Source of the DNA: Cytophagales bacterium
GTDB taxonomy: Bacteria; Bacteroidota; Bacteroidia; Cytophagales; Cyclobacteriaceae
Length of the DNA: 7,081 nucleotides
Assembly (NCBI GenBank): GCA_003537495.1
Contig: DPSB01000390.1
Span: 1-7,081, forward strand
Reading direction: 5' to 3'
Shown here: piece after piece, positions 1-6,590 of the stretch
Numbering within the stretch: position 1 is the first letter of the stretch
Layout of the letters: every line of letters begins with the position of its first letter
The notes under the pieces: model-generated
What the model saw: the letters and a program-made list of their open reading frames with translations, nothing else
The model's database searches: none
Told to the model about the DNA's origin: nothing
Made by a program: the position numbers and the translations under genes

Positions 1-425
1 AACTTTATGTGCGCGATCCGGGTAGCAGTCGCAAACGGGAAGAGCGCCAGCCCGAACAAATTTTAGATACCACACATTTTAAAGTGGTGATGAATGGCAG
101 CCAGGTTTTTAAACATGCTGTGGTTCGCTTTATGGAAGTGATCAACGAGGCTCTTTCTGCTAACGGGATAAAAAAAGAAGAAATTGATTTGTTGGTACCA
201 CATCAGGCCAACCTTCGCATCAGCCAATTTATTCAACAGAAAATGGAATTGCCCGACTCAAAAGTATACAACAACATTATGCGTTACGGCAACACAACAG
301 CTGCGTCAATCCCCATTGCCATGAGTGAAGCCTGGGCAGAAGGAAAGCTGAAAGAAAATGACGTAATTTGTTTGGCTGCCTTTGGAAGCGGGTTTACGTG
401 GGCATCGGCTTTGATTCGTTGGTAA
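1..425 (+). CDS. fabH: Beta-ketoacyl-ACP synthase III (FabH), C-terminal part, cut at the 5' edge
   Basis: This is the end of the condensing enzyme that starts type II fatty-acid synthesis by joining acetyl-CoA (or a branched acyl-CoA) to malonyl-ACP in the cytoplasm. The frame is open to the left edge (first full codon at base 3), so the true start lies outside. The GTG at 9 is only an internal codon. About 140 residues remain of a family usually near 330. Two of the three catalytic residues are visible: the His of the HQAN motif (codon 201-203) and the Asn of the YGNTTAASIP motif (codon 291-293). The active-site Cys would be upstream. The GSQVFKHAV stretch and the final AFGSGFTWASALIRW are also typical of the family, where the glycine-rich loop closes the active site. 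The gene ends in TAA 43 bases before the next one. I see no damage in the visible part. Confidence 0.95.
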   Translation, partial: LYVRDPGSSRKREERQPEQILDTTHFKVVMNGSQVFKHAVVRFMEVINEALSANGIKKEEIDLLVPHQANLRISQFIQQKMELPDSKVYNNIMRYGNTTAASIPIAMSEAWAEGKLKENDVICLAAFGSGFTWASALIRW

Positions 426-468
426 TTCGAATCAATAAATATTAAATCCGAAATTTTGAATCGCACCA

Positions 469-693
469 ATGAAGACAACCGCCTATAACCCCAGCTCGCT
501 TGAAGTAGATTTTGCCAACGCTTTGTTTATTCTTCAAAAAGAAATTCAAAAGCATCTGCAAGACAATGAGATTATTCATGTTGAGCCTAATCTAACACGC
601 GACAATCCAACCGTGCGGTTCAACCTGTTGGATAAAGATGGCGACCCACATGAAATTGTAATTCGCATTGTTCAGATTCCAGATAAATTCTAA
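469..693 (+). CDS. Small conserved-looking protein of unknown function, 74 residues
   Basis: I do not recognise this protein. The ATG at 469 follows fabH by 43 bases and the TAA precedes the permease start by 11 bases, so it probably belongs to the same transcript as one or both neighbours. It has no signal peptide, membrane segment or cysteine. The pattern suggests one amphipathic helix (about residues 9-32, from LEVDFANALFILQKEIQKHL) followed by two or three beta strands (about residues 35-70), in which VRFNLLDKDGDPHEIVIRIVQ looks like a hairpin. It is rich in charged residues and looks soluble. The tight packing, same strand and ordinary codon use argue for a real gene. No function can be inferred. 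The nearness to fabH could mean a lipid-linked role, but that is position alone. Confidence 0.7.
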   Translation: MKTTAYNPSSLEVDFANALFILQKEIQKHLQDNEIIHVEPNLTRDNPTVRFNLLDKDGDPHEIVIRIVQIPDKF

Positions 694-704
694 AACCAGC
701 AATC

Positions 705-2021
705 ATGTCCATACTCATTATTGTAGTATGTATTGCGTTGCTCGTGGTGTTGATCTCCTATTTTAAAGTAAACGCATTTCTTTCCTTCCTCCTTGTTTCT
801 ATTCTGGCAGGTTTACTGTTAGGTATAGAGGTTTCCAAAATCAGCAGTTCGGTACAAAAAGGCGTGGGCGATATGCTCGGCTCATTGGTAATTGTAGTGA
901 TTGCCGGAGCCATGTTAGGCAAATTAGTAGCTGATAGCGGAGCCGCTCAACGTATTTCGAGTGGACTCACCAAAATTTTTGGTGAAAAAAACCTGCAGTG
1001 GGCATTGATGACAACAGGCTTTGTAATCGGTATTCCATTGTTCTATAATGTGGGCTTTGTATTGGTATTTCCGTTGATTGCATCAATTGTTTATCGCTAT
1101 AAACTTCCCGCTGTATATATCGGTTTACCGATGATGGCCGCGCTTTCGGTAACACATGGCTTTCTTCCACCTCATCCATCGCCTACAGCATTAGTGGCTC
1201 AGTTTGGCGCACACATGGGCACTACTTTATTGTATGGATTTGCCATAGCAATTCCCACTGTATTGATTGCCGGTTTACTTTATTCCAAAACCTTAAAGGG
1301 AATTAATGCCAACCTGATCAAAACATTTCAGTCGGAGGGCTTGCCCGAAGATAAATTACCAGGCTTAGGCAATAGTTTATTCTCGGCTTTGCTTCCAGTA
1401 ATATTTTTAACTGCAACTACATTAGTAAATCCTTATGTAAATGAAAGTTCTTCATTTAAACCAATCCTTACTTTCTTAAGCGATCCGGCTATTGTAATGC
1501 TCATCTCGTTGGTAGTAGCTACGTTCTCATTGGGGATTTTGCGTGGCACTCAAATGAAACACATCATGAACACCTATGGCGATGCCCTAAAAGATGTGAG
1601 TATGATCTTATTGATTATGGGCGGTGCCGGTGGCTTGAAACAGGTTTTGATGGACAGCGGCATCAGCAATGAAATTGCTTCTTTACTTGATGGCATCAAC
1701 GCGCATCCTTTGGTACTGGGTTGGATTATCGCCTGCATCATTCGTGTTTGTGTAGGCTCCGCTACTGTAGCTGGCCTTACTGCTGCGGGCATCATGTTAC
1801 CTTTTATTGGTCGACCCGATGTCGATCCAAACCTGATGGTACTTTCTATTGGTGCCGGAAGTTTAATGTTCTCGCACGTAAACGATGCCGGCTTTTGGCT
1901 GTTTAAAGAATACTTTAATCTCAGCATCCGCGATACGGTAAGGTCATGGTCGGTAATGGAAACCATTGTTGCCGTGTGCGGATTGATTGGTGTGATGGCA
2001 ATAAATGCTTTTCTGAATTAA
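705..2021 (+). CDS. GntP-family proton-coupled permease (gluconate / D-serine type)
   Basis: Inner-membrane carrier of the GntP family, which takes up gluconate and related sugar acids and also includes DsdX, the D-serine permease of enteric bacteria. At 438 residues it has the usual full length. About a dozen hydrophobic segments span the protein from residue 2 to 436. Family signatures seen are GIPLFYNVGFVLVFPL (109-124), HGFLPPHPSPTA (151-162), GSATVAG (351-357) and SHVNDAGFWLFKEYF (390-404). The ATG at 705 gives the expected short N-terminus running straight into the first membrane segment. The gene follows the small gene by 11 bases and precedes the RidA gene by 6, so co-transcription is likely. 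The substrate cannot be read from sequence. No sugar-acid kinase or dehydratase gene is nearby, while the downstream neighbours act on amino acids or dipeptides, so a hydroxy-D-amino acid is a better guess than gluconate. Confidence 0.92.
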   Translation: MSILIIVVCIALLVVLISYFKVNAFLSFLLVSILAGLLLGIEVSKISSSVQKGVGDMLGSLVIVVIAGAMLGKLVADSGAAQRISSGLTKIFGEKNLQWALMTTGFVIGIPLFYNVGFVLVFPLIASIVYRYKLPAVYIGLPMMAALSVTHGFLPPHPSPTALVAQFGAHMGTTLLYGFAIAIPTVLIAGLLYSKTLKGINANLIKTFQSEGLPEDKLPGLGNSLFSALLPVIFLTATTLVNPYVNESSSFKPILTFLSDPAIVMLISLVVATFSLGILRGTQMKHIMNTYGDALKDVSMILLIMGGAGGLKQVLMDSGISNEIASLLDGINAHPLVLGWIIACIIRVCVGSATVAGLTAAGIMLPFIGRPDVDPNLMVLSIGAGSLMFSHVNDAGFWLFKEYFNLSIRDTVRSWSVMETIVAVCGLIGVMAINAFLN

Positions 2022-2027
2022 TTCTTT

Positions 2028-2498
2028 ATGGATAATCTTACTCCCGACCAGCGCTTTGCGCAACTTAACCTAACACTACCACCAGCCCCTACTCCACTTG
2101 GTGTGTATAAACCATTCTTGATTGTAGATAAGTTTGTTTATGTATCGGGGCATGGCACAGTGAAAGAAGATAAAAGTTTAATCATTGGAAAAGTGGGTGT
2201 TCACTTTAATGCCGATGAAGCGAAACTTGCTGCTCAACAAGTAGGACTTGCCATTCTGGCAACACTTAAAGCAAACCTTGGAAGTTTAAATAAAATCAAA
2301 CGTGTAATAAAAGTATTGGGAATGGTGAATGCCGTGCCGGAGTTTGAACGCCATCCATTCGTTATTAACGGCTGCAGCGAATTGTTTGCAAAAGTATGGG
2401 GCCCTGATAATGGTGTGGGTGTGCGCAGCGCAGTTGGCATGGGTTCGTTACCCGATAATATTCCGGTAGAAATTGAAGCAAGGTTTGAATTAGTGTAA
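2028..2498 (+). CDS. RidA (YjgF/YER057c/UK114) family protein, probable enamine/imine deaminase
   Basis: Family members are small trimeric cytoplasmic proteins. The best-studied ones hydrolyse 2-aminoacrylate and 2-aminocrotonate, the reactive products of PLP-dependent serine/threonine dehydratases, to 2-oxo acids and ammonia. At 156 residues this is longer than classic RidA (about 128), with an extended N-terminus and an insertion before the Arg motif, as in a divergent subgroup of the superfamily. The key pair is kept: Arg133 in VRSAVGMGSLP and Glu148 in VEIEARFE, 15 residues apart as in E. coli RidA, where these positions bind the carboxylate and activate water. The VYVSGHGTV segment (37-45) matches the usual S-G core strand. 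It starts 6 bases after the permease stop, and a PLP enzyme of the D-serine dehydratase fold follows, which fits a detoxifying role. Subgroup members with other substrates cannot be excluded. Confidence 0.9.
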   Translation: MDNLTPDQRFAQLNLTLPPAPTPLGVYKPFLIVDKFVYVSGHGTVKEDKSLIIGKVGVHFNADEAKLAAQQVGLAILATLKANLGSLNKIKRVIKVLGMVNAVPEFERHPFVINGCSELFAKVWGPDNGVGVRSAVGMGSLPDNIPVEIEARFELV

Positions 2499-2502
2499 AA
2501 CC

Positions 2503-2581
2503 AAGTCCATAGTCGACAGTCCATAGTTGTAACTGCTATCGACCATAAAACTATGGACTATCGACCAAAACGACTATGGAC
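2503..2581. repeat. Intergenic palindromic heptad repeat, copy A, overlapping a start codon
   Basis: Nearly the whole 77-base gap between the RidA gene and the PLP-enzyme gene is one imperfect palindrome built of seven-base units. The left arm carries quartets AAGT, TAGT, CAGT and TAGT, each followed by three variable bases. The right arm carries ACTA or ACCA quartets followed by three bases. Bases 2512-2526 can pair with 2551-2565 at 14 of 15 positions around a 24-base loop. Alternatively the outer 2505-2514 pairs perfectly with 2572-2581. The right arm runs into the next gene and supplies its ATG (2576-2578). There is no T-run after the stem, so it is not a standard terminator. It resembles copy B at 3687-3776. 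I know of no established name for the element. Confidence 0.8.
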
Positions 2582-3682
2582 AAGTCTTATTTAATAAAAA
2601 ACATAACCGAACTAGACTCCCCCGCCCTCGCAGTCTATCCTGATCGTGTAAAACAGAACATTAAAATCCTACAACAGTTTGTACCAGATGTAAACCAGTT
2701 GCGGCCACACGTAAAAACCAATAAAACTCCGGAGGTCTGTCAACTCATGATGGATGCCGGCATTCGGAAATTTAAGTGTGCAACCATTGCCGAAGGTGAA
2801 ATGCTGGCTTCGATTGGCGCGCCTGATGTATTGCTGGCTTATCAACCGGTTGGGCCGCGTGGTGTTAGATTTGCTCAACTCATTAAAAAATTTCCAGCTA
2901 CACAGTTTGCTTGTTTGATTGATAATGAAGCTACTGCTCAGGAACTCGATGCTCTTGCGAATGCAAATAATCTCACCATCCGCATCTTTCTCGATTTAAA
3001 TGTGGGTATGAGTCGTACGGGCATTCAACCTGAAAATGCCTTGCCACTGTTTTTGTTTTGCAAATCCTTAAAAGGACTAAACCTGGTTGGCTTACACGCT
3101 TACGATGGTCACCATCGCGATGCCGATCTGGACGTGCGAACAAAAGGCTGCGATGCCGGGTTTGAACGCGTTTCAAAACTTAAGCAGACTATAGCAGCAC
3201 AAACCGGAGTTGATGCAACTATTGTTACGAGTGGCAATACAACCATCTCCATTCATAGCAAAAGAAAAAATATTGAAGTAAGTCCGGGAACTTTTATTTT
3301 TTGGGATTATGGCTATCACAAACAATTTGCCGAGCAACCCTTTGTATTTGGTGCGTTATTGATTACACGCATCATTTCAAAGCCCGATGATGAAACTTTG
3401 TGCATAGATCTGGGACACAAAGCCGTTGCTTCCGAAAATCCATTAAACAACCGAGTCTACTTCTTAAATGCTCCTGAACAACAAGCCGCTGGCCATAGCG
3501 AAGAACACCTTATTTTGAAAGCTCCCAAAGACAATGCATACAAAGTTGGCGATGTGTTATATGGTGTCCCTTTCCACATCTGCCCTACTGTCGCCCTTCA
3601 CGAAACTTTAGCTGTGGTTGAAAATAATACAGTAACGAAGCATTGGAATGTGGTGGCGAGGAAAAGAAAAATTACTATCTGA
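2576..3682 (+). CDS. PLP-dependent enzyme of the D-threonine aldolase / D-serine dehydratase family
   Basis: Fold-type III (alanine-racemase-like barrel) enzyme of 368 residues, near the usual family length. The cofactor lysine is probably Lys47 in RPHVKTNK (43-50). Other marks are DSPALAVYPDRVKQNI at 14-29, DLNVGMSRTGI (140-150), LVGLHAYDGHH (170-180) and TSGNTT (218-223). Near the C-terminus, PFHICPT places His334 and Cys336 in the HxC arrangement used for zinc in eukaryotic-type D-serine dehydratases. Characterised D-threonine aldolases, as I recall, have HxD there. I therefore lean to D-serine/D-threonine dehydratase (giving a 2-oxo acid and ammonia), with aldolase (glycine plus aldehyde) as the alternative. 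The ATG at 2576 lies in a repeat arm but is the only one that works: the frame is closed upstream at 2546 and the next in-frame ATG falls after the cofactor lysine. Neighbouring permease, RidA and dipeptidase genes fit D-amino-acid breakdown. Confidence 0.9.
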   Translation: MDKSYLIKNITELDSPALAVYPDRVKQNIKILQQFVPDVNQLRPHVKTNKTPEVCQLMMDAGIRKFKCATIAEGEMLASIGAPDVLLAYQPVGPRGVRFAQLIKKFPATQFACLIDNEATAQELDALANANNLTIRIFLDLNVGMSRTGIQPENALPLFLFCKSLKGLNLVGLHAYDGHHRDADLDVRTKGCDAGFERVSKLKQTIAAQTGVDATIVTSGNTTISIHSKRKNIEVSPGTFIFWDYGYHKQFAEQPFVFGALLITRIISKPDDETLCIDLGHKAVASENPLNNRVYFLNAPEQQAAGHSEEHLILKAPKDNAYKVGDVLYGVPFHICPTVALHETLAVVENNTVTKHWNVVARKRKITI

Positions 3683-3686
3683 ATCT

Positions 3687-3776
3687 TAGTCGATAGTCAA
3701 TAGTCCTTAGTCGATAGTAATCACTACTTTGCTAACTATAGACTAATGGCTATTTACTAAAGACTATGGACTATTA
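3687..3776. repeat. Intergenic palindromic heptad repeat, copy B (TAGT-N3 x5, spacer, ACTA-N3 x6)
   Basis: This element fills most of the 107-base gap between the PLP-enzyme and dipeptidase genes. The left arm (3687-3721) is five exact seven-base units of TAGT plus CGA, CAA, CCT, CGA and AAT. After a 13-base spacer (3722-3734) come six units (3735-3776) of ACTA (once GCTA) plus TAG, ATG, TTT, AAG, TGG and TTA. The fixed quartets are reverse complements, so the arms can pair in register, while the three variable bases match only partly. The spacing never slips within an arm. The element begins 5 bases after the upstream stop and ends 13 bases before the downstream ATG. There is no T-run for a terminator. 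It is related to copy A at 2503-2581. Confidence 0.85.
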
Positions 3777-3789
3777 AACCAACAAAAGA

Positions 3790-4857
3790 ATGTCAACTTT
3801 CATTGTCGATGCTCATTTAGATCTCAGCATGAATGCGATGGAATGGAATCGTGATTTACGCAAACCCATTTCAGAAATCCGGCAACGCGAAAAAAATCTG
3901 ACTGATAAACCTGATCGTGGTAAGGGTGTTGTGAGCTTTGAAGAACTCCGTAAAGGAAACATTGGACTGGTTGTAGCAACACAAATCGCACGATATGTTG
4001 CCCCCGATAATCCATTGCCTGGCTGGCACTCGCCTGAACAAGCGTGGGCTCATACACAAGCGCAACGTGCATGGTATGCTGAAATGGAACGCGCAGGTGA
4101 ACTAAAGGCAATCACAAATCTGGCATCACTTGAAACCCATTTAAAAGATTGGTCGCCCGAAAAACCGATCGGTTATATTTTAAGTCTGGAAGGTGCCGAC
4201 TCATTGGTTACTCTCAATCATTTAGAGATTGCTTATCAATACGGCTTGCGCGCCATTGGCCCTGCGCATTACGGCCCTGGCAGGTATGCACAAGGCACCG
4301 ATGCCACCGGTGGAATTGGTTCTAAAGGAAAAGAGTTGTTGAAAGAAATGGAACGACTCAACATTATTCTGGATGCAACACACTTATGCGATGATTCCTT
4401 CTGGCAAGCAATGGATAATTTTAATGGTGCCGTTTGGGCCAGTCATAATAACTGCCGAGTGTTGGTGAATCACAATCGCCAGTTTAGCGATGAGCAGCTT
4501 AAAGAATTAATTAAACGCGGTGCTGTAATTGGTGGCGTAATGGATGCGTGGATGTTGGTGCCCAATTGGGTGCGGGGTAAATCAACTCCACAAAGCATGA
4601 ATTGCAGTTTGGAAAAATTGCTTGATAATTACGATCACATCTGTCAATTAGCGGGTAATTCCCTTCACATTGGTATTGGTTCAGATTTAGATGGCGCTTT
4701 TGGTAAAGAACAATGCCCTACCGATATAGAAACCATTGCCGATCTTCAAAAAATTTCCACCCTTTTATCGCAAAGGGGTTATAACAAACAAGACATTGAA
4801 AATGTAATGCATGGCAATTGGCTGCGGTTTTTGAGAAGAGTTTGGGCAACCACATGA
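3790..4857 (+). CDS. M19 (renal/membrane dipeptidase) family dipeptidase, probably cytoplasmic
   Basis: Binuclear-zinc dipeptidase of 355 residues, complete for the family. The expected metal ligands are visible in order: His9 and Asp11 in DAHLDL, bridging Glu134 in SLEGAD, His198 in DATHLCD and His219 in ASHNNCR. Arg230 in VNHNRQFSD and Asp299 in GSDLDG match the family's substrate-binding Arg and catalytic-site Asp. The ATG at 3790 starts directly before the first metal motif (MSTFIVDAHLDL), leaving no room for a signal peptide, so it should act in the cytoplasm despite the 'membrane dipeptidase' family name. M19 enzymes characteristically accept dipeptides with a D-residue at the C-terminal side. 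Together with the upstream D-amino-acid-type PLP enzyme, this suggests release of D-serine or similar from L,D-dipeptides. The exact substrate is unknown. An A-rich stretch precedes the ATG instead of a Shine-Dalgarno motif. Confidence 0.92.
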   Translation: MSTFIVDAHLDLSMNAMEWNRDLRKPISEIRQREKNLTDKPDRGKGVVSFEELRKGNIGLVVATQIARYVAPDNPLPGWHSPEQAWAHTQAQRAWYAEMERAGELKAITNLASLETHLKDWSPEKPIGYILSLEGADSLVTLNHLEIAYQYGLRAIGPAHYGPGRYAQGTDATGGIGSKGKELLKEMERLNIILDATHLCDDSFWQAMDNFNGAVWASHNNCRVLVNHNRQFSDEQLKELIKRGAVIGGVMDAWMLVPNWVRGKSTPQSMNCSLEKLLDNYDHICQLAGNSLHIGIGSDLDGAFGKEQCPTDIETIADLQKISTLLSQRGYNKQDIENVMHGNWLRFLRRVWATT

Positions 4858-4910
4858 ATTTGTAACTACTATTTTCAAATAATATTCCCAACCAGAGCGG
4901 TTAGTTTTCG

Positions 4911-4918
4911 TACCTTTC
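4911..4918 (+). promoter_or_regulatory. Candidate Bacteroidota-type -7 element upstream of the S41 peptidase gene
   Basis: TACCTTTC matches the Bacteroidota -7 consensus TAnnTTTG at all fixed positions except the last. It sits 20 bases before the ATG at 4938, a usual spacing for a short leader. I see no convincing -33 TTTG at the expected distance upstream, so the call is tentative. If right, transcription would start near 4923-4926 and the peptidase gene would have its own promoter, separate from the dipeptidase gene. The rest of the 80-base gap (4858-4937) is AT-rich and shows nothing else I can name. Confidence 0.4.
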
Positions 4919-4937
4919 ATTGTTGAACCGTGAGATT

Positions 4938-6590
4938 ATGAAAATCTGGAAGAAAAAATTGGTGGTAGCTGTATTGATTTTGGGTGGTGCTGTGGCATTC
5001 TCATTTACATCACCAGCAGAACGCTACTTCGAAATAGCCAAAAACCTCGACATTTTCGCATCCCTATTCAAGGAAGTGAATGCCATGTATGTGGATGAAA
5101 TCAATCCCAATAAAACCATTCGCACTGGCATTGATGCCATGCTCGAATCACTCGATCCCTACACCAACTTTATTTCAGAAGATCAGGTAGAAGATTTTCG
5201 TACGCTTAACACCGGGCAATATGGTGGCATTGGAGCGGTAACTCGCCCAATTGGAAAACGCACCGTTGTTACCATGGTGTACGAAAACTATCCGGCCTAT
5301 AAAAGTGGATTGCGCATTGGCGATGAAGTACTAAAAATAAATGGACTTGAATTGGCAAGACTTACTTCCGAAGAAGCCAACCATATTATGCGCGGCCAGG
5401 TAGGCACACCTGTAAATCTTACCGTGAAAAGAATTGGTGTAGAAAAATTAATTGAACTAGAGTTTAAACGCGAGAAAATAAAAATCAGCAATGTTCCATA
5501 TTTCGGAATGTTATCAACCGATGTGGGTTACATTCAACTTACCGAATTTACACCCGATGCCGGCAAGGAGGTAAAGAATGCACTCGTAAGCCTGAAAGAA
5601 AAAGGTGCAAAGTATTTGATACTCGACCTGCGCAACAATGGTGGTGGTCTGCTGCACGAAGCCGTTAATATCTGCAACCTATTCATCCCGAAAGGAAAAA
5701 AGGTGGTTGACACAAAAGGTAAAGTAGAAGAAAACAACATCACGTACGAAACGCTCAACCCGCCCGTTGATCTCGATATTCCGGTAACGGTATTAATCAA
5801 TCGCGGCAGTGCTTCCGCTTCTGAAATTGTGGCCGGTACTTTACAGGATTACGATCGGGGAATAATTTTAGGTGAACGCTCATTCGGCAAAGGTTTGGTG
5901 CAAGTACCTCGTTTGTTATCGTACAACTCGCAAGTAAAAATTACAACCGCTAAATACTACACACCCACGGGCCGATGCATTCAGGTGTTGGATTATACAC
6001 ACCGCAGAGAAGATGGTAGTGTAGCTTCTATTCCTGATTCTTTGAAACAAGAGTTTCGTACTACACATGGTCGCAAAGTTTATGATGGTGGTGGCATTGA
6101 CCCCGATATTGCGGTTCCGGTAATGGAGGATGCTACCATAACACAAGTTGTATTTCTGAAAGGATTTATTTTTGATTTCGCCACGGAGTATGCGCACCAG
6201 CATACTACCCTACCCGATCCACGTTCATTTTCACTTACCGACAAAGAGTACGGAGATTTTGTAGCTTGGATGAAAACGAAAGATTACTCTTTTCAATCCC
6301 CTATTGAAACCGAGTTGGAGGAATTGATTGCAGAAGCAACCAAAGAAAAATCGTATGATGAACTGAAAGCAAATATTGATCAGATTCAAGCTCGACTGAA
6401 AGAACTACGCAAGAATGAACTGATTAATCATAAAGATGCGATCAAAACTCTTCTGGAACGTGAAATTGCTTCGCGATACTACTTTGAACGGGGTGCTGTG
6501 GAAACCGGCTTCAAGAATGACAAAGAAATTAAGGCGGCAATGGATGTAATGCGTAATCAGGCCGAGTACAAACGCATCCTTAAAATCTGA
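4938..6590 (+). CDS. S41 family C-terminal processing peptidase (Ctp/Prc type), exported
   Basis: Periplasmic serine protease of 550 residues that cuts proteins near their C-termini. Numbering is from the ATG at 4938. Residues 1-20 form a signal peptide or anchor (MKIWKKK, then a hydrophobic core with AVA at 18-20). A helical N-terminal region with the LDPYTNFIS motif (72-80) leads into a PDZ domain (about 90-175, with GIGAV and LRIGDEVLKING). The protease core has DLRNNGGG (230-237), nucleophile Ser293 in GSASASEI, general base Lys318 in SFGKG and Gln322. The Ser-Lys spacing of 25 equals that of E. coli Prc. A helical, charged tail (about 450-550) follows. An in-frame TTG at 4920 would extend it by six residues, but that start lies next to the candidate -7 element and spoils the basic signal-peptide start, so I prefer the ATG. 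The stop overlaps the next start (TGATG). Confidence 0.93.
   Translation: MKIWKKKLVVAVLILGGAVAFSFTSPAERYFEIAKNLDIFASLFKEVNAMYVDEINPNKTIRTGIDAMLESLDPYTNFISEDQVEDFRTLNTGQYGGIGAVTRPIGKRTVVTMVYENYPAYKSGLRIGDEVLKINGLELARLTSEEANHIMRGQVGTPVNLTVKRIGVEKLIELEFKREKIKISNVPYFGMLSTDVGYIQLTEFTPDAGKEVKNALVSLKEKGAKYLILDLRNNGGGLLHEAVNICNLFIPKGKKVVDTKGKVEENNITYETLNPPVDLDIPVTVLINRGSASASEIVAGTLQDYDRGIILGERSFGKGLVQVPRLLSYNSQVKITTAKYYTPTGRCIQVLDYTHRREDGSVASIPDSLKQEFRTTHGRKVYDGGGIDPDIAVPVMEDATITQVVFLKGFIFDFATEYAHQHTTLPDPRSFSLTDKEYGDFVAWMKTKDYSFQSPIETELEELIAEATKEKSYDELKANIDQIQARLKELRKNELINHKDAIKTLLEREIASRYYFERGAVETGFKNDKEIKAAMDVMRNQAEYKRILKI

Noticed and set aside
9..11. GTG as the start of the first gene
   Set aside because: The frame continues to the window edge, and FabH needs about 190 more residues upstream including its active-site Cys, so the GTG is an internal Val codon.
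967..985. Perfect 9-base inverted repeat (TCACCAAAA, one base, TTTTGGTGA) inside the permease gene
   Set aside because: It encodes ordinary permease residues (SGLTKIFGEK). It is followed by A's, not T's, on the + strand and has almost no loop. Probably chance in AT-rich coding DNA.
1574..1966. 130-residue open frame on the - strand inside the permease gene
   Set aside because: It is wholly antisense to a clear full-length GntP gene, shows no recognisable domain, and its composition is that expected of a shadow frame.
2234..2524. 96-residue open frame on the - strand over the RidA gene
   Set aside because: It is antisense to conserved RidA motifs, and its start lies in the palindromic repeat. 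No family resemblance.
3723..3731. Promoter-like ACTACTTTG in the spacer of repeat B
   Set aside because: It has one base too few between TA and TTTG for the TAnnTTTG consensus and no -33 partner upstream.
3687..3776. Heptad repeat B as a CRISPR array or an intrinsic terminator
   Set aside because: Units are 7 bases with 3-base variable parts, far too short for CRISPR repeats and spacers. The pairing arms are not followed by a T-run as a terminator needs.
4920..4937. TTG start extending the S41 peptidase by six residues
   Set aside because: It directly follows the candidate -7 element and would place MLNREI before a normal basic signal-peptide start. The ATG at 4938 is simpler.
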